From assembly GCA_050945515.1 (NCBI GenBank), contig JBMNTB010000002.1, positions 76,055 through 140,054 on the forward strand: a DNA stretch of 64,000 bases. The letters run 5' to 3'. Position 1 is the stretch's first letter; the number at the start of each line of letters is the position of its first letter. The DNA is from UBA1046 sp050945515 (GTDB lineage: Bacteria > Bacillota > Clostridia > Saccharofermentanales > DTU023). Positions 35,066 to 42,104 of this stretch are shown here, in pieces. The notes under the pieces are model-generated. The model searched no databases. It worked only from the letters and a program-made list of their open reading frames with translations, and was not told the origin of the DNA. The position numbers and the translations under genes were made by a program.

Positions 35066-35115
35066 GTGATAGCTTGATCCCTTCCGGTCTCCCGGAAGGC
35101 TGGTTTTTAGCCACC

Positions 35116-35142
35116 GGGATGCTAGACGTGCGTCTGCATCCC
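35116..35142 (-). promoter_or_regulatory. Leader hairpin of the attenuator
   Basis: GGGATGC-AGACG pairs with CGTCT-GCATCCC with one bulged A and a CA loop, 12 base pairs, just after the leader-peptide stop. The AGACG/CGTCT elements also occur inside the last leader codons (35157-35168), so CGTCTG of the leader can pair instead with CAGACG of this hairpin. This gives mutually exclusive folds. Confidence 0.65.
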
Positions 35143-35154
35143 GAGTGAACCCGA

Positions 35155-35211
35155 CTACAGACGTCGTCTCAGGTAGCAAAAAAAGTTGAAGTTGCTGGAT
35201 CGTTGTCTCAT
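35155..35211 (-). CDS. Leader peptide MRQRSSNFNFFCYLRRRL
   Basis: An 18-codon frame with ATG at 35211-35209 and stop TAG at 35157-35155, preceded by a GGAGA ribosome site with 6-base spacing. The middle codes F-N-F-F-C-Y (TTC AAC TTT TTT TGC TAC), and the C-terminus has a run of arginines. It lies between a promoter and a strong terminator ahead of an amino-acid-type ABC importer. This is the layout of ribosome-mediated attenuation, with Phe and Tyr as the apparent sensing codons. No T-box, TRAP site or known riboswitch is visible in the same leader. Confidence 0.65.
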   Translation of the reverse strand: MRQRSSNFNFFCYLRRRL

Positions 35212-35237
35212 AGGGTTCTCCTTTTGTATTGCCGATT

Positions 35238-35266
35238 ATCGTACATATGCAAACAAAAAAGGTCAA
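35238..35266 (-). promoter_or_regulatory. Putative promoter of the leader peptide and ABC operon
   Basis: On the minus strand TTGACC (35266-35261) and TACGAT (35243-35238) are 17 bases apart, about 27 bases before the leader peptide ATG. The -10 box is weak. Confidence 0.5.
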
Positions 35267-35411
35267 GTATTATTGGATCGAATCAACGTAATGTATAAAA
35301 CTACAATCAATTTAGAAGGTAATTCAGGTGCAATTACCTATATCAACTATCTATAATGATCCAATACTGATAAAATGGCTTCACGTAAAATTGTTCATTT
35401 GGAGGATTGTG

Positions 35412-36377
35412 ATGCAAATTAGTGCTCAGGAGCTGATAATGCGGTACTTAGATGGTTATGCTAAGGAGTGGCCGGAGGAAGTTCGTACAGAAGAAAGAGA
35501 TAGATTGGCACGCGAAATTCAGGAGCTGTATCAGACTAAGCTTGCTCAGGGAGTACATGAACTGAAAGCCATAGAAGATGTTCTCAACGAACTGGGTGAT
35601 CCGCAAGAATTAGCAGCTAAAGAAGCGGGAAGAAACAAAGGTTTGCTGAGAGGAATTTACTATAAATCTTTTGTGCGCACTCTGCCTACTATTCTCTGGG
35701 CTACGACTTCTATTTACCTGATTATTGCCATAGCTTTTTTTGCCGTGACTTTAAACAGCGGTATGGAGAAAATTGTTTTCCTGAGAGAATACGATATTGT
35801 TGAAGCAACTATATACGCATCTCTAATCACATTCATTGTGTATCTGGTGATGGACAAGACGCAGATACCTATTAAGGGTCAGGGATGGACTGTAGCTGAT
35901 TTAATGCCAAGCCGGACAGACAAGTATCGGATCTCCAGGGTTAAAACTGCGATCTCTTTGGTCATCAATGCTTTTGCCATGATCTTACTGATATATCTAC
36001 CGGAGCTTTTAGATCGAATTACTTCCTCTTCTACTTCTGATTTTATTTCTGAGGTGTTGGTGCAAGCAAATCCGAACTGGCAGAGTCTGCGGCCATGGAT
36101 TATGATCTTTTTTAGTGTAATAATTGTTGAATCTATCGTGCGTTTGATACATCCCTGCTGGGATAAGTTGATATTTGCAACTAATATTGTAACGAATCTG
36201 TTGGCCTTTGGTTCAGCGGCACTCTTCTTCCTCAATGTTGTAAAAATAACAGTTATCAAAACATATATCAGCGCCATGAATCAGAAAATATCAGCAATCA
36301 CTGTAATTAGCTTATTTGCCATTGTATTGGTCCTAGACACCTGGACTGTATATCAGAAGACTCTAAGAGATGATTAG
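35412..36377 (+). CDS. HAAS/DUF1700-type membrane protein
   Basis: A 321-residue protein. The N-terminal 75 residues are a helical segment with LDGYAKEWPEEVR, IQELYQTKLAQG and VLNELGDPQELA, which matches the HAAS (DUF1700-like) alpha-helical domain that often regulates PadR or ECF sigma systems. Five to six membrane helices follow (from about 85). The ATG at 35412 is chosen because GGAGG is at 35401-35405; the frame is open further upstream. No PadR regulator or sigma factor is adjacent. Function unknown; membrane location is clear. Confidence 0.7.
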   Translation: MQISAQELIMRYLDGYAKEWPEEVRTEERDRLAREIQELYQTKLAQGVHELKAIEDVLNELGDPQELAAKEAGRNKGLLRGIYYKSFVRTLPTILWATTSIYLIIAIAFFAVTLNSGMEKIVFLREYDIVEATIYASLITFIVYLVMDKTQIPIKGQGWTVADLMPSRTDKYRISRVKTAISLVINAFAMILLIYLPELLDRITSSSTSDFISEVLVQANPNWQSLRPWIMIFFSVIIVESIVRLIHPCWDKLIFATNIVTNLLAFGSAALFFLNVVKITVIKTYISAMNQKISAITVISLFAIVLVLDTWTVYQKTLRDD

Positions 36378-36422
36378 GACAGAGAGGATTAGCAATATCC
36401 GTTCAGCCCTTACCGAGATGAA

Positions 36423-37289
36423 TTATCTATAGTGCAAATAATCAAGAAACCGCTTGACTGCCAGAGAAGCGGTTTTCTTGTCCTTAAGGACAAGCCCGAT
36501 GTCACGTGAAGCAGGAACATCAAGCTCCTTGATGATTATCCGATAGGGAACACGCTTCAATACTAATTGTGGCAGGACACTAATACCCAGGCCGCTTTCA
36601 ACCATAGACATGATGGCGTAATCATCCCAGGTAGTGAAGAATATTTTCGGCGTCAAACCGTAACTTTCAAATATTTCAGAAATTTCAGCCTTAGGACCTT
36701 TTTCCAAGAGCAAGAAAGGATAGTCGCAGAGAGCAGCTACCGGGACCTTGTTGAGCTCTGTCAGAGGATGTCCTTCGGGTAAAATAGCCAGATTCTTATC
36801 CTGATCGAGAAAAATGGTCTCCAGATCCGGGAGTGTGGGCAGGCGAGTGAAACCACAATCTACCGAACCGTCGGATACCCACTCGCCAATCTCGCTATAG
36901 TCTCCCAGAAATAGCTCATAGTCAATATTCGGATAGTCTTTCTGGAATTCCTTGATGATATTTGGCAGCCAATGTGTAGCGACACTGCTCAAGGCTGCAA
37001 TACGAATCAGACCGGCTTGCAGGTCGCTTAACTCATCAACTTGCATTTGCAATTTGTTGTAGGCAGCACAGAGATTTTTAGCATAAGGCAGCAGTTGCAT
37101 TCCATCTGAGGTCAGGTGAACTCCAGCTCTGCTTCGTTCCATTAGAGCAATGCCCCATTCCTTTTCCAAGTCGTTTATCATCCTGCTAATACCGGATTGT
37201 GAATAATTAAGTGCAGCAGCAGCTTTGGTAAAGCTGCCGGTTTCTACAGTTTTAATAAAAGCCATGTATTTCAATATATTCGTATCCAT
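36423..37289 (-). CDS. LysR-family transcriptional regulator
   Basis: Cytosolic DNA-binding regulator of 288 residues. The N-terminal winged helix-turn-helix is typical (FIKTVETGSFTKAAAALNYSQSGISRMI), followed by the periplasmic-binding-like effector domain (about 90-285, GLIRIAALSSVATHWLPNI, GLGISVLPQLVL). No metabolic gene is divergent from it; the upstream neighbour is a tRNA. The target and effector are unknown. The 3' end of the coding sequence contains, on the opposite strand, the terminator of the HAAS gene. Confidence 0.92.
   Translation of the reverse strand: MDTNILKYMAFIKTVETGSFTKAAAALNYSQSGISRMINDLEKEWGIALMERSRAGVHLTSDGMQLLPYAKNLCAAYNKLQMQVDELSDLQAGLIRIAALSSVATHWLPNIIKEFQKDYPNIDYELFLGDYSEIGEWVSDGSVDCGFTRLPTLPDLETIFLDQDKNLAILPEGHPLTELNKVPVAALCDYPFLLLEKGPKAEISEIFESYGLTPKIFFTTWDDYAIMSMVESGLGISVLPQLVLKRVPYRIIIKELDVPASRDIGLVLKDKKTASLAVKRFLDYLHYR
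36448..36480 (+). terminator. Terminator of the HAAS gene inside the lysR 3' end
   Basis: AACCGCTT (36448-36455) pairs with AAGCGGTT (36467-36474), extended by AAGAA/TTCTT, and is followed by TTTTCTTG. It lies within the antisense of the last lysR codons. Confidence 0.7.
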
Positions 37290-37313
37290 TAGAAAACCCT
37301 TTCATCTGTAATC

Positions 37314-37330
37314 ATCATACATTACATGAT
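37314..37330. promoter_or_regulatory. Possible LysR operator
   Basis: ATCAT (37314-37318) and ATGAT (37326-37330) form an inverted repeat with 7-base spacing, 25 bases upstream of the lysR start, the usual place for an autoregulatory T-N11-A box. Confidence 0.35.
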
Positions 37331-37455
37331 AAACATTCGCTATTGTAATTACTAATAATATTCTATAATAAATTTAACTACATTAGAAATTATGACGGGG
37401 AGATTATCAATCTTTAAGAGAAACAGACACCGCAACTGCATAAAAAAAAGCAAAA

Positions 37456-37491
37456 ATGCCCTTGTAAAACTGCAATTTCCTCCAAGGGCAT
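37456..37491 (-). terminator. Terminator of tRNA-Pro(CGG)
   Basis: On the minus strand ATGCCCTTG pairs with CAAGGGCAT (arms 37483-37491 and 37456-37464), followed by TTTTGC and a second T-run. Confidence 0.85.
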
Positions 37492-37497
37492 TTTGCT

Positions 37498-37573
37498 TGG
37501 TCGGAGTGACAAGACTTGAACTTGCGACCTCTTGGTCCCGAACCAAGCGCTCTACCACCTGAGCCACACCCCG
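37498..37573 (-). tRNA. tRNA-Pro (anticodon CGG)
   Basis: The minus strand reads CGGGGTGTGGCTCAGGTGG and ends CACTCCG, discriminator A and encoded CCA. The anticodon arm CTTGG-TTCGGGA-CCAAG gives anticodon CGG for proline CCG codons. The T-arm contains AGTTCAAGTCT. Confidence 0.95.
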
Positions 37574-37584
37574 ATTTCTATGGA

Positions 37585-37613
37585 ATTGTACTGTTTTAAG
37601 AGCATTCTGTCAA
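37585..37613 (-). promoter_or_regulatory. Promoter of tRNA-Pro(CGG)
   Basis: On the minus strand a perfect TTGACA (37613-37608) and TACAAT (37590-37585) are 17 bases apart, 11 bases before the tRNA. Confidence 0.8.
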
Positions 37614-37691
37614 TCAACCGAACCGCCCGGCGTAAGTTCCGGTCCGGTTAAGCGCCCGGTGTATCCCGGCATTTATTAAGATACGGTGGAA

Positions 37692-39233
37692 TTATTCATT
37701 AATGGGCCGCAAGAGTTTCTGGGCATTTTCCATTTCAAGATTAAGAAGATAATCCTTTATATCTACACCGCCGCTGAAACCAACCAGATTGCTGTCTTTA
37801 CCGATAACCCTATGACAAGGAATTATTAGCGGCAGAGGATTGGCAGCACAGGCATTGCCAACCGCTCTGGCATAGTTCTGATGGTTTTCAGTTGCCGGTA
37901 CAACCCTGGCAGCAATCTGCTCATAGGTGGCGGTGCTGCCATAGGGGATAGCCATAATTTCCTGCCAAACTTGGCGCTGAAATTTAGTCGAGTGTAATAG
38001 TTCATATTGAATAGAGGGTGATGCTACGTTTCCGGATAAATAATTCAGCAAATCATTGCCGGCTTGTATTAAATAATCTCGATTTAAATCGCTGGTATAT
38101 ATTGTCTGATCAGCATTCACTATAATCGGCCTGCCATTATTGTCGGCCAAACCCAAGTATTCAGCAGCAGAAAGGAGATCAGGGTCAGTCAGGATTTCGT
38201 CTGTACGCCAAAAAGAAATGCCTACCACTTTGTCTTCTGTTGCCAATGCTTTGAGAGCCAAATAACCAAAAGATCGGAAAGAAATAAAGGCAATTGCTAA
38301 ACCTGCGCGATCCGGTCGAAACACGGTTTTGCAATGGGCCGGAAAATGCTGCCCGCATCTGGTGCCCAATATCGCTAAGACTTTTTCCGAGTTCACCAAT
38401 TCTAGCTCGGAAATGACTTCTAATCTGTAAAACTCAGGATTAATATTCAGAGCCTGATCAATTATTGATTCACAATCAGACTGTGTCAGGGAGTGGGGTG
38501 TCTGCCAACTAAGACAGACTAAGTCACTATTCAATACAGGTTGAGCTGCCCGTACCAAACCGATTACATTGCCCCGGTCCAGTATTGAATAAAGGATACT
38601 GCCGCCGTCGGCTTGATTCCAGATCCTAAACAATGAGCGCAGTTGTTTCGCTGTAGTCGGCAGACCGATCAGACCAAGTTTGGCCAACTGTGAGGCATCG
38701 CTAAGGACTAATCTGCGTATTGTCAGCTTTCTAATATGCTCATAGTTGATATAGCGATATCTGAGACCATTTTCTTCTTGCCAGGGCCCTATATTAGCTC
38801 GACGCCAATTCTCAGATCCGGCCAGATCGGGGAAGTAGCTGTCGGCAGTAAATACTGTATCAATCTCAGTTAAAAGAATCTCATCGCAGTAAGGGAGTAA
38901 TTGCTCATAAACACTTGCTCCCCCAATAATATAAATAGTTTTCTCTGCAAACTGCAATTTTAATTCTTGTAACAGTGCCAATAATTCTGGCAGACTGTGA
39001 ACAATTAAAGCCGGAGGTGCAGAGAAATCCTTATCCGTGGTCAAAATCAGGTTAAGACGGTTTTTTAGGGGCTGTGCAGCGGGAAAAGTAGCAAGGGATT
39101 TGCGGCCATAGACCACAATATTGTTGGTAGTAATTGCTTGGAAGCGCTTTAAATCGCCCCTGATATGCACCAAAAGGTCGCCCTCAAAGCCAATTCCCCA
39201 GTTGCGATCACAAGCTACTACTATTTTCATCAT
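37692..39233 (-). CDS. Fusion: dihydrofolate reductase - GNAT-like domain - O6-alkylguanine-DNA methyltransferase
   Basis: One 513-residue frame holds three parts. Residues 1-166 are DHFR: VVACDRNWGIGFEGDLL, HIRGDLKRF (the acidic catalytic residue is Asp27), VVYGRKSLATF, and IYIIGGASVYEQLL. The usual LPW before HL is LLV here. Residues about 168-305 look like a degenerate GNAT acetyltransferase (LTIRRLVLSDASQLAKL; GNVIGLVRAA; YRLEVISELELVNSEKVLAILG). Residues about 310-505 are an Ogt/MGMT protein: FQRQVWQEIMAIPYGSTATY, ARAVGNACAANPLP and the suicide-cysteine motif IPCHRVIG (Cys about 473) with GFSGG. It follows thyA by 19 bases, fitting the DHFR role. Folate reduction and alkyl-DNA repair in one chain is unusual. 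The frame shows no stops or shifts. Confidence 0.9.
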   Translation of the reverse strand: MMKIVVACDRNWGIGFEGDLLVHIRGDLKRFQAITTNNIVVYGRKSLATFPAAQPLKNRLNLILTTDKDFSAPPALIVHSLPELLALLQELKLQFAEKTIYIIGGASVYEQLLPYCDEILLTEIDTVFTADSYFPDLAGSENWRRANIGPWQEENGLRYRYINYEHIRKLTIRRLVLSDASQLAKLGLIGLPTTAKQLRSLFRIWNQADGGSILYSILDRGNVIGLVRAAQPVLNSDLVCLSWQTPHSLTQSDCESIIDQALNINPEFYRLEVISELELVNSEKVLAILGTRCGQHFPAHCKTVFRPDRAGLAIAFISFRSFGYLALKALATEDKVVGISFWRTDEILTDPDLLSAAEYLGLADNNGRPIIVNADQTIYTSDLNRDYLIQAGNDLLNYLSGNVASPSIQYELLHSTKFQRQVWQEIMAIPYGSTATYEQIAARVVPATENHQNYARAVGNACAANPLPLIIPCHRVIGKDSNLVGFSGGVDIKDYLLNLEMENAQKLLRPINE

Positions 39234-39252
39234 ATCTACCTAAGCTTGATTT

Positions 39253-40083
39253 TTATTCGGCGATCGGAAAGGCACCGATCTTGTCGCCATGTTGATAATC
39301 TTCAACCACAAAGCTATCAATGGTAAAGTCATAAAAATCATTAATTGTAGGGTCAATTTTGAATACAGGGGCAGTAAAAGCAGGGCGGGATATAACCTTT
39401 TCAACCAGCTCGATATGTCGGTCATAAATATGGGCATCCGCAATGACATGGACAAACTCACCGGGTTTGAATCCTGTAACTTGAGCAAACATCATTACCA
39501 AGGCGGAATACTGGACTACGTTCCAGTTATTGGCAGCTAGCATATCCTGCGATCTTTGATTGAGAATTGCATTGAGCTTGTCGCCTTCGACATTAAATGT
39601 CATGCTCCAGGCACAAGGGTATAGTGCCATCTGATGCAGATCTGCGAAATTAAAGAGACTGGTTAACATACGACGGCTGGATGGAGTATGTTTTAACTCC
39701 CACAGGATACGGTCAACCTGATCGAATTCTCCTTCAGGGTAGATATGTTTTTGTCCCAGTTGATAACCATAAGCCTTGCCGATCGTGCCATCAGGCATTT
39801 CCCATTGATCCCAGATTTTACTGCCGAGCTCAGCAATAATATTGGATTTTTTCTGCCAAATCCAGAGAATCTCGCGCAAGGCCGCTTTCCAATTAATTGG
39901 TCGTAAAGTAAGAAGCGGAAACTCTTTACTCAGATCATAGCGATTGACAAGACCGAATTTCTTGATTGAATAGGCAGGAGTACCGTCCTGCCAGCGAGGC
40001 CTAATAACTGTACCCTCATTACTAATGCCTTCGTCTAAAATAGTCCTGCAGTTTTCAACAAAAATTTTGTCAGCATAACTCAT
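39253..40083 (-). CDS. thyA: Thymidylate synthase
   Basis: Methylates dUMP to dTMP with 5,10-methylene-THF, producing dihydrofolate that the adjacent DHFR domain would recycle. The 276-residue protein has the nucleophile motif LYPCAWSMTF (the family's LPPCH position), QRSQDMLAANNWNVVQYSALV, and HVIADAHIYDRHIE. The C-terminus lacks the usual long final motif seen in E. coli but keeps typical length for Firmicute ThyA. It is upstream of the DHFR fusion on the minus strand, one transcription unit. It diverges from yajC. Confidence 0.95.
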   Translation of the reverse strand: MSYADKIFVENCRTILDEGISNEGTVIRPRWQDGTPAYSIKKFGLVNRYDLSKEFPLLTLRPINWKAALREILWIWQKKSNIIAELGSKIWDQWEMPDGTIGKAYGYQLGQKHIYPEGEFDQVDRILWELKHTPSSRRMLTSLFNFADLHQMALYPCAWSMTFNVEGDKLNAILNQRSQDMLAANNWNVVQYSALVMMFAQVTGFKPGEFVHVIADAHIYDRHIELVEKVISRPAFTAPVFKIDPTINDFYDFTIDSFVVEDYQHGDKIGAFPIAE

Positions 40084-40108
40084 AGTTTATACCTGCAACT
40101 TTACTCCC

Positions 40109-40138
40109 TTTACAGTCATTTTCTTTTAATGATATGAT
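40109..40138 (+). promoter_or_regulatory. Putative promoter of yajC-SCIFF operon
   Basis: TTTACA (40109-40114) and TATGAT (40133-40138) with an 18-base spacer, 34 bases ahead of the yajC ATG. Confidence 0.5.
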
Positions 40139-40171
40139 TGGCATATCTGAATATGTACTGGAGGGTATATA

Positions 40172-40513
40172 ATGACTTTTAGTTTACAATATTGTGCGCT
40201 CAATAGCCAGTCGGGCACAGGCAGCATGTTGGGTATGATCGCCCCCTTTGTACTACTTTTTGTAGTGATGTATTTTCTGATGATCAGGCCGCAAAAGAAA
40301 AAAGAGAAAAAGCTGAAAGAGCAGCTTGATGCTATGAGGGTAGGAGATAATGTGTTCACTATTGGTGGGATTGTTGGTCGTATTGCCAGCATTGCTGATG
40401 ATGAAGTGACGATTTATACCAGCGTAGCCAATACCATGATGACCTTTAAGAAAAGTGCCATTGCCAGTGTATCCAGACCTGTATTGGAAACTGAGGATGA
40501 GGAAGAAAAGTAG
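40172..40513 (+). CDS. yajC: Preprotein translocase accessory subunit YajC
   Basis: Single-span membrane protein of the SecDF-YajC complex that assists the Sec translocon. The 113-residue protein has one helix (APFVLLFVVMYFLMI), then the diagnostic RPQKKKEKKLKEQLDAM and a soluble part GDNVFTIGGIVGRIASI. A GGAGG site precedes the ATG. It is followed by the SCIFF genes, a neighbourhood often seen in Clostridia, where secDF lies further downstream; secDF is not in this window. Confidence 0.92.
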   Translation: MTFSLQYCALNSQSGTGSMLGMIAPFVLLFVVMYFLMIRPQKKKEKKLKEQLDAMRVGDNVFTIGGIVGRIASIADDEVTIYTSVANTMMTFKKSAIASVSRPVLETEDEEEK

Positions 40514-40521
40514 GTAGCACA

Positions 40522-40674
40522 ATGAAATATATTAAGACAATTCAGAATAAAACTAAACTGTCGAGCAAAGATGGCAAAGCCTGCGGCGAGTGTCAGACTT
40601 CATGCCAATCAGCATGCAAGACCTCCTGCACTGTAGCGAACCAACCTTGTGAAAAGAGGGATATTAAGGATTGA
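40522..40674 (+). CDS. SCIFF (six-cysteine) ranthipeptide precursor
   Basis: A 50-residue peptide with six cysteines at 21, 24, 28, 32, 36 and 43 (CGECQTSCQSACKTSC then CTV...QPC). This is the six-Cys-in-forty-five pattern of the widely conserved clostridial ranthipeptide precursor. The N-terminal half (KYIKTIQNKTKL) acts as leader. The next gene is its radical SAM maturase, which forms thioether links from Cys to non-alpha carbons. It begins 9 bases after yajC. The stop overlaps the maturase TTG start (TTGA), indicating coupled translation. The gene is easily missed because it is short. Confidence 0.93.
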   Translation: MKYIKTIQNKTKLSSKDGKACGECQTSCQSACKTSCTVANQPCEKRDIKD

Positions 40675-42050
40675 CCCATACTTTCCGATTCAATGGTGAG
40701 TTTTTTGCCTATGACAGCGAAAGCGGCGCCTTCCATCACTTAGATGAAGCCGCTTTTTTGCTTATTCAGGCTTATCAGGCTAATGATTTGAAAATGCCGG
40801 ATCGGCCCGGAGATTATGTTCCGGAGTTGCCAGCTGAGGAAGTGACTGTTTTATGCTCTGAGATAGAGCAACTGATTGAAGCCGGTGAACTTTTTGCCGA
40901 AGGCGTTAAGGTTAGTGCTGATCAATTATATCCGGATGGCGTAGTGCTCAAGGCTATGTGCCTGATTATTTGTCAGGCTTGTGACCTGAGATGCAGATAT
41001 TGTTTTGCGGCAGACGGTACCTACGGAGATTCGGACCGGAGTATGATGAGCTACGAGACAGGAAAGCGGGCAGTAGATTTTCTCATCGCTAAAGCGGCAG
41101 ATAGAAGAAATTTAGATCTGGATTTTTTTGGCGGTGAGCCACTGCTTAACTGGAATATAGTTAAGAAACTGGCAGCATATGCCAGACAAGCCGGTTTTGC
41201 TGCGGGCAAGAATATCAGATTGACTTTGACTACTAATGCAACCTCTTTGGATGCCGAAAAAACCTCTTTTATTAATAAGTATTTTAAAAATGTGGTGTTA
41301 TCGCTCGACGGCAGGCGGGAAGTGAATGACCGTATGCGTCTTGATGCTAAAGGAAATGGCTCCTATGACAAGGTGGCTCCGAAGATTCGCGATTTTATTG
41401 TTGAAAGAGTAGGACAGGAGTATTATATCCGCGGCACTTTTACCAGATATAATTTAGATTTCACTGCTGACGCTCTTCATCTGGCGGAGTTTGGCAATAA
41501 TATTTCTCTAGAACCTGTTATTTCAGCTCCCGGCTGTGATTACGGCATCAGCATGGAAGATATTCCCGCTATTGAAACAGAGTATGAAAAGCTGGCTCTG
41601 GCTATCGATGAGATTGATAGCCAGGGTAAAGATATCAATTATTTTCATTTTGCATTGGATCTCACCGGTGGTCCTTGTTTATACAAGAGACTTAAGGGCT
41701 GTGGCGTTGGTTTGGAATATTGTGCAGTTGCGGCCAATGGGGATATCTATCCCTGCCATCAACTGGTGGGTGAGCAGGAATATAGACTGGGTTCTGTCTA
41801 CAATGAACGACGTGATCTGAAACGGTCTGTCCAAGAAGATTTCTATCGCTTTTTATTGTCTGATCAAGAGCCGTGTTCAAGCTGCTGGGCACGATATCAT
41901 TGTGGCGGCGGTTGCGCTGCAGATGTTCTTCATGTCAATGGTGATCTCACCGGCGTGAACGAAATCAGTTGCCGCTTGATGAAGAAAAGACTTGAGTGTG
42001 CGCTCTGGCTTGCGTATAGGAAAAGGGTCCGCAGAGAGGGAAAACTCTGA
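40671..42050 (+). CDS. Thioether cross-link-forming SCIFF peptide maturase (radical SAM/SPASM)
   Basis: Cytosolic radical SAM enzyme of 459 residues. An N-terminal peptide-recognition region (about 1-90) precedes the [4Fe-4S] motif CQACDLRCRYC (CxxxCxxC). DFFGGEPLL follows. The C-terminal SPASM/twitch region carries the auxiliary-cluster cysteines (GCGVGLEYC, YPCHQ, CSSCWARYHCGGGC). It starts with TTG overlapping the SCIFF stop; no other start is better. It installs thioether bridges in SCIFF. The mature product's role is unsettled; quorum-type regulation has been suggested in clostridia. Confidence 0.93.
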   Translation: MTHTFRFNGEFFAYDSESGAFHHLDEAAFLLIQAYQANDLKMPDRPGDYVPELPAEEVTVLCSEIEQLIEAGELFAEGVKVSADQLYPDGVVLKAMCLIICQACDLRCRYCFAADGTYGDSDRSMMSYETGKRAVDFLIAKAADRRNLDLDFFGGEPLLNWNIVKKLAAYARQAGFAAGKNIRLTLTTNATSLDAEKTSFINKYFKNVVLSLDGRREVNDRMRLDAKGNGSYDKVAPKIRDFIVERVGQEYYIRGTFTRYNLDFTADALHLAEFGNNISLEPVISAPGCDYGISMEDIPAIETEYEKLALAIDEIDSQGKDINYFHFALDLTGGPCLYKRLKGCGVGLEYCAVAANGDIYPCHQLVGEQEYRLGSVYNERRDLKRSVQEDFYRFLLSDQEPCSSCWARYHCGGGCAADVLHVNGDLTGVNEISCRLMKKRLECALWLAYRKRVRREGKL

Positions 42051-42104
42051 TTTGAAACGAACCTATCAATGAGCAAATGTTGAAATGAGATTGGTGGAAG
42101 CTTT

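Noticed and set aside
35010..35114. N-terminal extension of the ABC binding protein through the leader
   Set aside because: It would translate the terminator hairpin and precede a perfect signal peptide that has its own start and ribosome site at 35009.
35030..35225. T-box or other known riboswitch upstream of the ABC operon
   Set aside because: No T-box core (TGGNACCGCG type) and no aptamer I recognise; the leader peptide layout explains the region better.
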